Shown: piece after piece, positions 11,830 to 25,018 of the stretch
How the letters are laid out: the number at the start of each line of letters is the position of its first letter
Position numbering within the stretch: position 1 is the stretch's first letter
DNA from: Diphasiastrum complanatum
Lineage: Eukaryota; Streptophyta; Lycopodiopsida; Lycopodiales; Lycopodiaceae
Reading direction: 5' to 3'
Length of the DNA: 64,000 nt
Assembly: GCA_029204225.1 (NCBI GenBank)
Contig: CM055093.1
Location: forward strand, 24,287,912 to 24,351,911
The notes under the pieces: generated by a model
What the model was told of the DNA's origin: nothing
The model's database searches: none
Seen by the model: only the letters and a program-made list of their open reading frames with translations
Translations under genes and position numbers: made by a program

Positions 11830-13864
11830 TTTCTGGCCCCGTGCTATGGAGCACTAATTGGCACGTGTTTTGGTGGCTCTTGGCCCCTAGAAATGCATCA
11901 TGTGGAGGGGCTGCCCAGGCCCTGCCCTAACTAAAAGGTGTCCTAGAGAAATCTCTCTTGTGGGCACTAATAATGCCTCTATGCTATGAGCACCAACTTC
12001 TAAATTGATACCAATTAGACGTGGCATCAATTTCCTGCAGCACCGGAGCCACTTTCGTAGGCACACGTCATTTTCTCGGGTTCCGACACAACTTTCTCTC
12101 AGGCACAATACTGGGGCCATTTTTGTGGGCACCATCAACACTCTCCCCGGCACCCACATGCATGTCAGACTACTGTCCAATTTGCAATTATATGGGTTAT
12201 TGGACAAAACATGAGATTGCTTATGGGATAATCTTTCTGGTTGTTCGATGATGTGGCGCTCCAGGCAACCATTAAAAAAAAAAAAACCTATCAATGCACT
12301 GGGGCCAAAAGGCCAAGTGCTTGGAAGATGCGAAATCTCTCTCACCCCCCCTCCCATCAAACAAAGAAACAAGACCTTGGAAGAAGGTAGTGCATAAACA
12401 TTATCGAAAAAAATTGCTCCCTAGAAAAGTATAGAAACATGAAATTGTTGTCACATTTCCAAATTCGGTCAAACTCTTCACGTTTTACTTGGATCCTCCT
12501 ACACAAACAAATGAACTTGCTTAGTGTGAGAGGGAGCTTATAGTTAAAATTCTGATAGGATCTAGTGCAGTATAGAGATCACATCAATCAATCACCATAG
12601 CCACTCAACAGAAGCTCTCAACACAAGCTCAACAAAAGTTAAGCTATCCTCCCCAATGGCTTCCAACTGGCACCAACTCGCACTTCAATCACCTGTGACC
12701 CCAAAATGTGTATGCCTCCAAGCTAGCCCCAATCTCTCCCTCGAACAAAAAATGGTCGTCAAATAAATACCATACAGGCTAATTTTCTTACATGTGGCTA
12801 CTCGGCTAATCCAAGCTATGGGACAAGTGCCCGACTGATAACTCAATGATGGGTCACATCTTGGTCACAACTAAATACAAGAAATCTAATTAATTGTACA
12901 CTAATTACAATAATTAACTGTACAGTAATTACAATAATTAATTGTACACATTACAATAATTACAGTATCACATTTGAAGCTTGCATAAAATGTATATCAG
13001 ATTAACTTTGATTTCTAACTCATGTATAGGGTAAAGCCCCCGACGGGGGTAGGGCTTTATGCCTCCTAAGAGTAGCTGCCCAGAAGCGATTAACCTAATG
13101 GGCATAAAGCCTTGTCCATACCCAGACCCAAACCCTTTTCTTACAAAATTCCTATAATGTTGCTCGTGCCATAACGCCTACATCAAATATTATGGCCATA
13201 ATAACCTACTTAGACAAGGCCTCACTCATGAAGGAGGCTTTTCAAATGTGGATGGTTTTCTCTCAGAATTCCAAATATCCACAGGGTTTATGGCAAGTTG
13301 TGCCAAGTAATCATTTTTTTGGATACTAAAAAATGTATTACTTAGGTCTTACAAAACAAGGGATGAGAAGGGCCTATAATTTTTTCTCGAACCTAGGCCC
13401 CATAGGCCAATGCCATTTCCAGTAGGGCACCTCCCTTGCCATGTGGACTTCAATCATTTGTCTACAACCAATCAATGCACCTCCCTCCACTTAAACCCGT
13501 CATACTCCACAACACCTCCCTCAAATTTCACCCACCTTCTTCCACAATAGTTGCGTTGGATAGAAACTAGAAGTGTGCCTAAGTAATATTCACACTTGAA
13601 TTTCAAGTGTTGGCGCAACTAGACATTTCCAACCTTGTGCTCATGTTGGATTTCCCTTACTTGTTATGTAAAGTTCCCATATTCTATTGGGCAATGGATT
13701 TTTAAGTGACCTTTGCACCAAGTAAAGTAGTTGTAAAAGTATGGAAACAGCACTAGGTAGAGCCATCATTAAATGGTCATTGAACCCAATGTTAAGATTA
13801 CAAAAAAAAAATTTCCAAGCATAAAAGATTGCCAATGGCTTAGAATTTACACCTAAAGTATTTG
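11830..13864. other. Intergenic, no gene recognised
   Basis: The longest frame, 12372-11887 on the minus strand (161 codons), has no recognisable domain and odd composition, so I treat it as chance. At 13029-13055 AAAGCCC and GGGCTTT flank a GC-rich loop, and a third AAAGCC lies further on, a short inverted-repeat cluster. AATTGTAC-type motifs repeat at 12890-12960. Confidence 0.5.
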
Positions 13865-15450
13865 TATGGCTGTGTGTAGCCCTTTGCGACAAGTCTGGCC
13901 TTGTAGCGTCCGATGGTTCCATTTGATTTCATTTTTCTTTTATAAACTCATTTGCAGTCGACAATATTTTTATCTTCGGGCCGTGGCTCTAGTGTCCATG
14001 CCTCATTCCACCTCATTGATTCGATCTCTTCTGACATTGCTTGCTTCCAGAATTCTCCCTTTGGATTCTGGATGGCTTCTTGATATGTGGTTGGTTCTTC
14101 AGTGAAGCTGCATAATTCAAAATCTGCACCTTCGCTCCATTGAAGATTGTCAGAGTATCGATCTGGAGGTCTTTTTTGTCTTGTTGACATTCTTGGTCCT
14201 GTTCGTCGTTGTTGGTTTGCTTCTTCTTCGTCAGATTGATCTTCGACTTTCTACTATGGAGTTTGGGGCTCGCTATTCAGGTTTGATGTTGGCCTCGATC
14301 TCCCTCTTGAATTGGCAATAGTGTGAAGATCTCATGGCCCTTTTCTTCCTTCAATCCAGGAAATGTGGACTCGTCAAACTTCACATCTCTACTCGACACA
14401 ACTTTCTTCAAGGTTGGGCGTAGAGCATGTACACTTGTGATCCATTCGAGTATCCGACCATGATTGTTTGTTTTGAGTTTTCATCGAGCTTGTTTTTTTT
14501 TCTTTTGGTATGTGCTTGTATGATGCACATCTGAACACACATACGTATGACAGATCAAGCCTTTTTCCTATCCACATTTCATATGGTGTCTCTTGCATAC
14601 ACATCATTGTATTTTGGTGTGTATGCAGGAGTGAACTGATGCTCTATTCCTTGTTCTTGGCAGAAGTTTGAGAGCTCCTTACTCTTGTACTCACCTCCAT
14701 TGTCAAACCTGATGGTCTATACTCTTTTCGAAATGTGTCTTTCTGTGAATGCCACGAACTTCATGAAAGAGTCAAACGCTTCGGATTTTTTCTTCAGATA
14801 ATAGATTGTTGTCATCTGGCTGTAGTCATCAATGAATGTCAAGAAGTACCTCGATCTTGAGAGCAAATCGACTTTCATCGGTCCACAGACATCTGAGTGG
14901 ACGAGCTCAAGAATTTCCTTGGCTCTTTTTCCTTCATGCACAAATGGACTCCCATGTTGTTTGCCCTTTTCACAGACTTCACAAAAGTCGATGTTAGGTC
15001 TGGATATCTGCAAACCTGTGACTATATCTTTTCTGCTCATGTTATAGAGGTTTCTCATGTTCGGATGATACATTCTTTTGTGCCAGAGCTGATCTTCGTT
15101 TTTTGATGCATTCAATATGCTATCAGAACTGCTGATAATCTTGGCTTGGTATAGGTTGCCTTCTTTGGACCCAATAGTCAGCAGCTTGTATGTTCTTTCC
15201 TCGATCATCTGGCATACATTGCCATCGAAAAGAACTCGAATTCCAAGATCCACCAACTTTGATACAAATAGGAGGTCTCTTCTTAGTGAGAGTACATAGA
15301 GCGCTCCTGGCAGCTCTGCTTGTCCCTACAGTGTTCGTAACTGTAGAGTCCTGATGCCCTTGACATCATGTCGGCTCTCGTCGCCTAGAATCAGTGCTCT
15401 GTAGTTTTCGAATTCTCTGTAGTTGATCAAGACTTTCTTGTTGTAGGTCA
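13865..15450 (-). mobile_element. Ty1/copia fragment: protease end, integrase, start of reverse transcriptase
   Basis: Minus strand, 5' end at high coordinates. From about 15440 a protease-to-integrase linker is readable in pieces. At 15256-14717 the integrase zinc finger (WHKRMYHPN..CEVCEKGKQ) and the first catalytic Asp (LVHSDVCGP) are seen. At 14607-14389 the KTPYEMW-like post-integrase region appears. At 14190-13948 the start of reverse transcriptase (EEIESM..KNIVDCK) is broken by TGA at 13948-13950 where Trp is expected, then continues to about 13865 (GRYKARLVAKGYTQ). The rest of reverse transcriptase, RNase H and both LTRs are absent. Confidence 0.85.
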
Positions 15451-15479
15451 AAGTGTCAAGATCCTTCTAACATTCAATC

Positions 15480-17205
15480 TCCATATACAAGAAGAAGAGG
15501 GAGAGGGTTAGGCGCCCTCAAGGAGAGAGAAAGTAGTAGCAATGCTAGATAGAGAATGAATTACAAATGAATAATGAGTAATATGAATAGGCCTTCCAAG
15601 GGCCTAGACTCTTCCAAACCCTAAGTTCTAGAACCTTCCAAATCCTAAGGGATTGGAGTGTAGTGATTTCATTTTCTAGTGATTTCATTTGCTATAAGAA
15701 ATGACTTCTTGGAATTAAAGAGAAACAGTGAATTCTATATGTGCATTGCACCTTATGTACTTACTACAAAAAATCAAATTTGCATTTTGATCTAAAATTT
15801 GTTCAAGAAAAAAAGATGAATGCAAGTAAAACAAAGAGATGAACGAAAAAAAAAACCCAAAAAAAATAAAAGTCACATTTTTTTTTGGTGGCATATATTT
15901 GATAGTGAACATGAGAGTGAAGATGAAACCAACACTCTTACTCCATTATTCGAGGAAAAAAAGAGAAATGAATCAACATGACCACAAACAATGAAGAAAA
16001 CTTCACCTCCTTTATTGAAAGAATCCCAAAGAGAGCCAGGGTAACTTGGGACAACAATATTGTGATAACTAATTATATAATTAGGTTGCTACTCTCAAAA
16101 GATTAAAAAATACATCTCAAAAGACAATAAGCAATCTAAAGGAAAAAAGTGCATAATTAAAAATGAATACAAAAATTAGAGGAAATAAACAAGATTGGAG
16201 AGGGTCTTGTAAAGTGGGTCAAGTTTTACAAAGAGATGAAGATAAAGAAAGAATTCATCACCAATTAATGATGTCCATAATTTCTCAACTTAATGAGAAT
16301 TTGGAGAATAAAAAATAATTGGTGAATAGATCCACTGTACCTCTTACTATTACTCGATCCGTTAGGGTTTTGAAAATCCATGAATAGATTTTTTGTGAGT
16401 TTTGCGAGTTTCATTCTATCCATGGTTCACCGATTATATAGCACATATCAATGTAAACAAACACATTGCTTGTAATAACCTCAATGTGAGACAACTTTGG
16501 AAGTGGCACTGGTTGTCTCCACTCTATACTACTAATAATCCTCTCAATATCTTTTATAGGTGTCATGGCAATTTCTAGCACATCTTTTTTCTTTGTATTG
16601 CATCCACTTCATTTTTTTCTTTTTGTCACATATTAAAATTGGCTTTCCATTCTCCAATATCACAAAAGGCTTGGATGCGATAGCATGAGCCATTGTATCA
16701 TGCGAAGCATTCACAACCATTCGACTTTCTCATGTAAAATAAATTATATAGTCTATGTGGTAATTGAAGTACCAAATTGTGTAGTCTATATCGCAATTTA
16801 GGTATCAAACCATCATTGTCATGAAAGCATCCACTTTTAAGTTATTACATCATATTTTTGTTGATAGAATTCCAAAAAAAAAAATTAGGGTAGAATGGAG
16901 CCAATATAATGGCTCTATTCTGCCCTTAAAATGGACTCCATCCAACCCTAGGAGTCTTTTGCACCACTTTTTATGAAGTCGATAAGCAAAATAATTTGTT
17001 TATAATTGTTAATAAAGAAATTTGCAACTATGTGAGTTACATTTCATGCACATAAAGACTAATGAAGGACACTTATAATTCAAAACTATAGCAATTGACT
17101 TGTTTCTATAAGTAGGATCACGCGCTTATCAGCGCAATTGTATTGTGGTCTGATCGTTGTTATTACAGTGCTATGCTTAGCAATTGGCTCCCATCTCTTT
17201 TTCCA
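15480..17205. other. AT-rich intergenic stretch with a hairpin
   Basis: No gene is seen. An imperfect inverted repeat of 15 bases (GGGTAGAATGGAGCC at 16888-16902, partner at 16911-16925, 13 of 15 paired) with an 8-base loop could be a small MITE remnant. The remainder is low-complexity A/T-rich DNA. Confidence 0.5.
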
Positions 17206-19294
17206 TGACCTTGACTCAAATGTCATGATACATAAGTTGAAGGTTCTTTGCTTTGAATAATGCTAGATAAGAGAGCATAATTTGCTTCATACCTATCAGG
17301 TTGTGTCTTCTCTCTTGTTGATTTTTGTAGCTCTCCCTAGATAGATGATCCTGGAAAGTCATCCATGTCGCGGCTCTCCATCAATCTCTCAAACCACTTA
17401 GGGAGCTTCTTGTTAGGTGATCGTCTTCCTGGTGAAAATGTATCCCACGGTACATCCTTCTCCTTGCGTTTGTCACCTGCAACTTCAATCCTCTTTGCAC
17501 CAAAAGGTTTATCTCTACCTCTCCAACCCATCTCTTGAGGTTGAGTAGTAGTATCATGAGGTGTATCCACATGTCCATCTCTAGAAAAGTCAACAAATGG
17601 ATCATCATCAAGAGGAATTCTCACTGTACCATCTTTCTCACTAGAAGTATCCATCTTCTCAACATCCTCATCTTCGTACATCTTAGATTCATCAAAGATA
17701 ACATCATAAATAACATGTATTTTGTTCTCCACTGGATCAAAACATCTATAGCCCTTTATACGATCATCATATCCTAAGAATATGTACTTTATAGCTTTTA
17801 CATCAAGCTTACGTCTTTCTTTCTTAGGAATGTGTACAAAGGCCTTACATCCAAAGATTCATCAATGGTTCACCTTTGGCTTCTTCTTCGTGAATGCCTT
17901 CTCAGGTATTATCTTTGGTACGGCAATGGTAGGACTTCTATTTTGAAAATAGACTACAGTACTGCATGCTTTTGACCAAAAATCTTTTGGTAGCTTCATC
18001 TCAACAAGCATAGATTTGGCACATCCCACAATCGTACAATTCTTGCGCTCAGCTACACCATTGAGTTCAGGAGTATGAGCTTGCGTAAATTGTCTTTTGA
18101 TCCCACATTGATCACAAAGATCATTGAAGTCAGCAGACTTGTACTCACTTCCACTATCAGATCTTAGGACTTTGATCTTCCTACCTGTTTGATTTTTGAC
18201 CAATGCTTTGAAGCTTTGGAAAGTGAAGAAGTAAATCCACGTCTTACGTGACATATCATCTATGAATGTCATGAAATAGAAGGCTCCACCCATAGACATA
18301 GTCCTCATAGGCCCGCATAGATCTGTGTGGATCAAGTCCAGGCTGTTCTTCGCCCTTGCAACACCACTTTTGTTGAATTTCTCTCGATGTTGCTTCCCAT
18401 ACACACATGATTCGCACATGATCTTCAACTGGTCTTCTACCATAGGCAATCCTTTCACCATTTCCAATTTCCTCATCAAGTTAAGGCTTCCTAGGTTCAA
18501 ATGACCAAGCCTTTTATGCCACAATTTAGTTTGCGATAAAATGGACGAAATAAGTTCATGTTGCCTCTTAATTGTAGCATTCAACCTGTACAATTTAGTA
18601 TTGGAATCCCTTATACCATCCACAATAACTTTGAACTTTTGGTTCACATCCTTCACAAAGCCACGATCATGGGCAAATTTTACTTTCAACTTTTGATTAG
18701 TAATGACACCAACGGAAAGTAGATTTTTCCTCAAACCTGGTACATAAAGTACCTCCTTGATCATCCTGTTTTTTCCATCAAGTAGTTGGATAGAAACGGT
18801 GCCTATCCCCTTGATCTTGCACACATCACCATTTGCTTGTGAAACAGACGTTCCATTATCCAACTCTTTCAAGCTACTGAACCAATCTTTATTATCTGTC
18901 ATGTGTCTTGTGGCTCCCGAGTCAATGTACCTCGCTTGATCATCTTCATTGGATGACAATGCTGATATGAAGATGCTAGAGTCTTCAACTTCACTTTCGT
19001 TGACAAGGTTACATGGTTGTTTTGGTTTTCCCTTGCCTGATTCTGCCAAGAATTTTTGACACTCACTTTTTCAATGGCCCTTTTTGCCACAATGGAGGCA
19101 TTTGCCCTTCTTCTTGGTCTTGCTAGATGATCCCTCATCCTCCTAAGTCTTGGCAAACTGCTGCTTAGACTTCTTCTTACCCTTGTCTTTGTCTTGTTTT
19201 TGGCGTGTCGCAAGTGCTTGATCATCAGTATTTTGATGTCTGGCTTGCATCCAACACGTGTGGGAAAGCTCATTGTACTCATCCATATCCACTT
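17206..19294 (-). mobile_element. Ty1/copia fragment: gag C-terminus, protease, integrase, linker
   Basis: On the minus strand the fragment runs from a gag tail near 19290, through a zinc knuckle (CLHCGKKGH..KSEC, with TGA at 19071-19073 in place of Trp), into a long frame 19049-17862. That frame holds protease (DSGATRHMT, catalytic Asp) and a complete integrase. The zinc finger is WHKRLGHLN..CESCVYGKQ, and the D, D, E residues lie in HTDLCGP, LRSDSGSEY and NGVAERKN. After one frameshift the acidic linker towards reverse transcriptase is readable at 17732-17337, with an in-frame TAG, and on to about 17206. Reverse transcriptase is gone. It abuts the LTR fragment of the next element at about 19295. 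Confidence 0.9.
17862..19049 (-). pseudogene. copia protease-integrase reading frame (395 codons)
   Basis: The longest uninterrupted retrotransposon frame in the window. Protease Asp in DSGATRHMT lies near residue 43. The integrase zinc finger is about residues 177-220. The three acidic catalytic residues of the integrase core are all present, in HTDLCGP, RSDSGSEY and GVAERKN. It begins downstream of a broken zinc knuckle and ends by frameshift before the reverse transcriptase linker, so it is a relic of a polyprotein and not an independent gene. Confidence 0.85.
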
Positions 19295-19541
19295 TGGATA
19301 AGATCTATCAAGTTTGCCACATCATCCATTGGTGGTTTGTGTTGACCTTCTAGATTCCTACAATCTAGGACCTAATTCCTATAATTTAGGAGATGTCATA
19401 TTTGAATCAAATGAAAGCTAATCAAAATGGATCTGATATTGCAAGTGTCATTTCACACGTGTGGATAGGTCCTCACATGTGTGGATCCACATAGATGTCA
19501 AATACATAAAAAAACCATGTGAAAATTGCTAAATTCTAACA
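19295..19541 (-). mobile_element. Truncated 3' LTR of the copia element at 19542-23300
   Basis: Read on the minus strand it starts TGTTAGAATTTAGC directly after a purine tract (GAGGAGGAG, about 19542-19551) and the RNase H stop codon. This is the normal order of pol end, polypurine tract and LTR. It carries CACATGTG and CACACGTGTG motifs like the LTRs at 1058-1918 and 25019-25761. It is cut at about 19295, where the neighbouring copia fragment begins. Confidence 0.75.
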
Positions 19542-20951
19542 CTCCTCCTCAATTTTTACATGATACATCTATTAAACATCTATCTACAACTCCTAAAGCT
19601 GATCTTAACTTGATAAATGAAGCCTTTGGCAAGGCTTTAGTGAGTAGATCAGCCAGGGAATATGAAGAAGACACATGATGTAGCTTGATCTCCTTTGCTT
19701 GAACCTTTTCCCTCAAAAAATGGTGAACAATATCTATGTGTTTGCTCCTTGCATGGAATGTGGGATTGGTTTTTAATGCTTGGCTTAATTGGTTGTCACA
19801 ATATATTATTGGCTGCTCCTCGGCCTCCATGACTTGCAACTCCACCAAAATCCTCTTCAACCATAAGATCTCCTTTGTTGTTGATGTTAGTGCCTTGTAT
19901 TCCGACTCGATTGAAGGTAGAGAAATAGTATCTTGCTTTTTGGAAAGCCAAGACACTATGCCATTGCAAAGAAAGGTAACAAAAGCACTTGTGGACCTCC
20001 TGTCCACTTTATCACCTACAAAATCAGCATCCAAATATGCCCTCAAGGCAAGATTAGATCCATCATACAAAATGCCAAAGCTCTTGGTGGCCGAGATGTA
20101 CCTCAACACTCTTTTTGCATTTTTCCAATGACAAAGAAGATGGCATATTTGGATTGACAAATAAAATTCAAATCTTGCTTCTTGAAACTTTTATTCCTAA
20201 TATGAAATGAAGATTACCAAGATCCATCATCTTAAACTCTTTAGACAATGCTACTTTCACTTCTTGTATACGTATCATCATGATCATTTCCACTAAGGAT
20301 AATGTCATCTACATACAAACTGAGAATGATGATTTTACCATCATTGAATCTTAAGTACAAAGAAGGATCATAAGCACTTACAGCAAATCTTATAGAGTTC
20401 AAGAAAGCATTCAACCTAGAGTATCAAGCTCTAGGTGCTTGCTTAAGCCCATAAAGGCTTCTTAGCAACAAACACACTTTTTCTTCTTGATTTTCTTTGA
20501 TGAAGCCCTCGAGTTGACTCATGAAGATCTTCTCTTCCAAATAACTATAAATGCATTAGTCACATCAAGTTGAAATAGAGGCCAATTGAAAGTAGTTGCA
20601 AGAGAATTGATCAACCTTATGGAAACTAGTTTAGCAACAAGAGCAAAAGTTTCATCAAAATCTACTCCCTTGGTTTGCAAGAACCCCTTTGCCACTAGCC
20701 TTGCCTTGTGTTTGTTGATGCTCCCATCTTAATTGTACTTCAATCTATAGATCTATTTGCGCTAAAGTGGTTTTCTTCCATGAGGAAGATCCACAAGCTT
20801 CCGTGTATGATTCTCCATAAGAGCATCATACTCCTTTTGCATGGCATCCCTCCATTCTTGTGACTCCATAGCCTCTTCAAAGCAACTTGGCTCATCAAAC
20901 ATAGATGTTAGAAAAGTGTAAGAGGTAAGTGAATGACGATCTTCCCTTTGT

Positions 20952-21737
20952 TCACCTGAGCCTTGAAGGCTCGGCCTTCCTTCTTGTAGACCTCCTTGGA
21001 GTCCTCAGGTCTTGAGATGGATCCTTAAGATCTTGATCACATGTAGGCTCCTCCTCAAATCTTGCAAGATCCTTGACATAAGATGGATTAAAAGCATTTT
21101 CACTCAACTTGTAGTAGTTACCTTCATCAAAAGTAACATCTCTACTCACTAAAATATTTTTAGTGATTGGATTATAGACTCTATATCCTTTGCTATTTTC
21201 ATCATAACCAATAAAGATCCCTTTTATAGAGGTAGGATCATTCTTTTTTCTTGTATCTAATGCTTTAAAAACATAGCAAGTAGATCCAAAAATTCTTAGA
21301 TCTTTAAGATTCGGCTTCTTACAAAATAGAGCCTCATAAGATGTTATGCCTCCAATGGGCTTACATGGCAATCTATTACACAAATAAGTTGCACAAAGAA
21401 TAGCCTCTCCCCAAAAAGACTTAGGTAGAGATGAATCTAGCCTTAAAGCATTTGCACACTGACAAAGTGTTCTATTCATTCTCTCAGCTATAACATTTTG
21501 TTGAGGACTATAAGTACATATAGGCTCTCTTTTAATGCCACTGGATTTACAAAACTCTATCATCTTGGTGGAGATATACTCTCCACCATTATCACTCCTC
21601 AATACTTTAATTCTAGCATCAAGTTGATTCTCAACTAGAGTTTTGGACTTAACAAAAGCCTCAAACACTTTACTTTTGGAATCCAAAAGTTCAATCCAAG
21701 TGTATCTAGAGTAATCATCAATAAAAGATACATACAT
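20952..21737 (-). pseudogene. copia integrase core and linker reading frame
   Basis: It opens at FIDDYSRYTWI, follows with LRSDNGGEY (second catalytic Asp) and ERMNRT (catalytic Glu), then the GYDENSKGYRVYNP stretch typical of the integrase-reverse transcriptase junction. The first catalytic Asp lies in the overlapping upstream frame 22162-21635, so the polyprotein is frameshifted about 21640-21740. Confidence 0.85.
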
Positions 21738-22291
21738 AGATGCACCTCATTAGATTCTTGAGAAAAAGAGTGCACATCACTATGAATGAGATCTAATGCT
21801 TTTGTAGATCTAGTGGAAGAGTTAAAAAAAGTTAGCTTGTGTGCCTTTGAGAGGCTACAAGCTTCACATCTTTTTCCACACTTTGAGAGTGTCTTTGGAA
21901 GGCCAAGAGCAAGATCCTTGTTGCATAGCATCTCCATTGATTTGAAGTTGGGATGGCCCAATCTCTTATGCCAAAGCTCCACTTGATTGAGCTCCTCCTT
22001 CACCATGTTCACACTTCCAAGAAAAACATTAGCATCTAGCTTGAAAAGCCTTTCTTGCTTGAATCCCTTTATAATGCAAGTATCATTCATCATTATGGAG
22101 CAAACACCTTGCTTAAAATGGACATCTAAACCATCATCCATCAATTGTCCTACACTTAACAAATTCTTAGTGAGTGTAGCAAATAGAGTACATTATCAAG
22201 ATCTACTCTTTTAGAGGATCCAAGACTTAAGGGAATAGTTCCCACTCCATCTATTCTACATTTTTTATCACTTGCTGTTAGCATAGACTTT

Positions 22292-23080
22292 TTACAACCT
22301 ACAAAAGGTACAAGGAGAGAAAAAATCCTTTTGGAATGTCATGTGGGAACTAGCCCCACTATCAATCCACCATGTGTCATTGGAGTAGCTCTTGGATGTT
22401 GATGTAGATGCCATCAAAGATGAATCCACTTCATCCTCATCTTCCTCAAGGGTGAGGTTGCCTTGTTTGCTCTCTCCTTGAGCATTATTTTTCTTGTAAC
22501 ACTTGGTTGCAAAGTGCCCCTTCTTTCCACAAAAGAAGCACTTGAGTTTGGCTTTGTTCTTCTTTCCACCTTTAGAGCTTGATGGTTGATCATCACTCTT
22601 GGTCTCCTTTTGTTGGATATTCTTCTTGGACTTTGCCTTTCCTTTGCTTGAGAAGTTGGCCTTCTCATCACCATCATGCAACTTTAAGGAACCAATCCTT
22701 TGCTTGACATGAAGGATTCTACTCTCCTCAGCCACAAGCACACTATGGAGCTTGTCAATAGAAGGTAGAGCATCTTGAATAGCAAAGCTTTGTACAAGAT
22801 TGGAGAACTCATCTCCAAGACCATTCAAAATGATTTGAACAAGTTCATCATCATGAATACCCTCACTTATGATGGAAAGTTCTTTATTGAGAGACTTTAT
22901 TCTCAAGACATACTCTTGAGCACTCTCATCACTCCCTCTAATGCTTTGAAGAACTTTATTTCTTAACATGAGCACTCTAGAGGTATTTTTGGATTCATAA
23001 ATCCCTTTTAGATAGTCCCATGCCTCTTTGGCCGAGGTACAAGATGCCACTTCTTTTAGAAGTTCATTACTAACATTCAT
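22292..23080 (-). pseudogene. copia gag-protease reading frame
   Basis: About 262 codons open from MNVSNELLKEVAS. The UBN2-type gag core is followed by a Lys-rich stretch, a CCHC zinc knuckle (CFFCGKKGHFATKC) and the protease motif DSGASSHMT. The true gag start lies upstream at 23283 in another frame, so a frameshift near 23090 disables it. Confidence 0.85.
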
Positions 23081-23458
23081 TTTTAGGCAATGTAATGCTA
23101 GTCTAGCTCGTTTTTGTACCTCACTTGATCTTGCCCTCTTTGAGGTTCTTCTTCCTCTCCTATGACAAGATCATACATATCTTGGAGCACTAGTAGTGAC
23201 TCCATTCTTACTTTCCAAGTTGAATAATTATTAGAATTTAGCCTTTCACTAGCCTCAAGAAGATAGGCTCCAATTGAACTCATTCTAAGTAGTAACAAGT
23301 ACAACAAATGTACTATTCAAAGGCTCTCCCTTCTCTCTTTCTCAGAATTTAGCTACAATGCTACTCTCTTGAATCTCACAAGACTCAAGAAGCAAGATCT
23401 ATAATGATCTTAAACTCAAAAAGACTTGGGAAATTGAATTCTTCACAATCTATTTAAT

Positions 23459-24125
23459 TTAGAAGCTTGGATTTGACTCTTGGAAGTGCCAATGCCTTCC
23501 TATGGTGCTTAGAATGGATTTTAGCTTCACTCTTGAACTAAAAACATAAGCCTCAAACTCACTCTCAATGATTTGGAGGTTTAATAAACTTGTAACACCA
23601 TTCAACATCAAAGCTTGATCCCAAAATGGTTTTGGAATATCAAACCTAACCTCATGGCTTAGCACCTTCACACAAGGTTCTATTCTTCCTCTCGACCCCT
23701 CCATTTTGTTGTGGTGTCCTTGGACTTGTGTACTCCCTTTTGATCCTTGATTATCACCTTGATCTCTCTTCTTTTGAAGAAACCACTAGCAAAATGCTCT
23801 TTGATACCACAATAGAAGCATTTTAGCTTGGATCTATCTTTCTTCTTACCAAACGATGAAGTCTCGCCTTAATCTTGCCCTTTAGACCATTTTATTTTAC
23901 CTTTGCCCTTGAATTTGTCCTTGATGAACATAGCCTCCTCTCCATCTTGAGATGTTGATGTAGATCCACCTCTTGATTGAAGCCTATATTCCTCATTCAC
24001 CAAGATCTCTTGCAAATCCACCATGCTTGGCAAAGTTCTTTGAATAGCAAAGATTTGAAAAAAGGTTAGCATGATCATCAAGTAAGCCATTAAGTGTAAC
24101 TTGCACAAGTTCTACATCCTTACAT
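23459..24125 (-). mobile_element. Small copia fragment: gag piece joined to integrase-end piece
   Basis: At 24108-23869 the minus strand reads a gag segment (AIQRTLPSMVDLQEILVNEEYRLQ) with a Lys-rich tail. At 23704-23459 it reads the KPFWDQALMLNGV stretch found at the end of copia integrase. The intervening zinc finger and protease are missing. This is a separate, more eroded copy than the neighbour at 19542-23300. Confidence 0.65.
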
Positions 24126-25018
24126 TAGAGGAGTTCCACGCACCAAAAGGGTCGTTTGTCAAGATGCTTTTATTGATTATTCAATTATTCAATGTACATG
24201 TGGCCCAATAAAGTTTTTACACCTGTGAAAGAACGTAACGTTGTTTGTCAGTCTAGAATTTTTTGGAGTTTTTTTATAATATTTTTGTACATTTTGAAAC
24301 GCCTGTTGGGCAGGGTCTGGAGTTGTGATGTGACAATACTTGTTGCTTGCAAGACTCCTAACTGCCCGACACTTAAAACTTATGGTTAGTAGTAATATAT
24401 TTTGAGCAAACCATAATTTAACAAACTTACATGTTTTAGAGAGGTCCAGCCTGCAAGAAGCTGCAAAACATCATCTACAACAACATCAGCCATTAAACTA
24501 CGAATGAGTAGAACAACAATAGCTTTTCTAGACATATTTGATATTTTATAGAATCATATGTGAAAAATGCAAAAAGGTTATATATGTTAGATGTAGGGGT
24601 CTTATATTTTTCTATGTCAAGCATCTTGGTGTAGAATGATGATAGGGTCAAAAATTGGCATAGATGGCAAATTGGTCAAATCCACATGTAATGCCTCTAT
24701 TGATCCAAAGTAGTGTAGGAGATGAAACTCGAGCTAAATAGAGTGTTGACAAGTGTAGTGATTTAGTTAGATATGCTTGAGAATGATCCAATAGAATCAA
24801 GAGGTGAATGGATCAATGGTCCAATAGGATTAAGAGGTTGTTAATGTGTGGTCCAATCATATTTGAGCTTGGATTAGCTCGTGGATCTATAGTATCATTG
24901 TACTTCTCATTTTGAACAAAGTAATTTGGAGATCTTGTTGATTTTGAGTCTAAGTGTTTCTCTAGCATTCTCTCTCTACCCGAGAGTTATTGGTAGGATT
25001 ATGTCTCTACCCGAGGAG
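24126..25018. other. Non-coding spacer between copia copies
   Basis: No gene is seen. GTTGGGCAG near 24304 and CTGCCCGAC near 24361 are inverted copies about 50 bases apart. The same GGGCAG/CTGCCC pairing recurs as a tight hairpin at 29691-29714. Confidence 0.5.

Larger units (their letters stand above)
19542..23300 (-). mobile_element. Ty1/copia internal region, nearly complete but frameshifted
   Basis: Minus strand. gag starts at the ATG at 23283 (MSSIGAYLLEASERLNS) and continues through 23080-22292 after a frameshift. It has a zinc knuckle CFFCGKKGHFATKC and passes straight into protease (WWIDSGASSHMT). Pre-integrase and the integrase zinc finger are at 22162-21635 (WHKRLGHPN..CEACSLSK). 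The integrase core and linker are at 21737-20952 (RSDNGGEY, ERMNRT). Reverse transcriptase lies at 20950-20160 in several frames with stops. RNase H is at 20160-19549 (DADFVGD, SLPSIESEY) ending just before the polypurine tract. No 5' LTR is visible beyond 23300. Its gag N-terminus is nearly the same as that at 26745, so both belong to one family. Confidence 0.9.

Noticed and set aside
11887-12372. 161-codon minus-strand frame
   Set aside because: No motif and no recognisable family; long chance frames of this size are expected in 64 kb.
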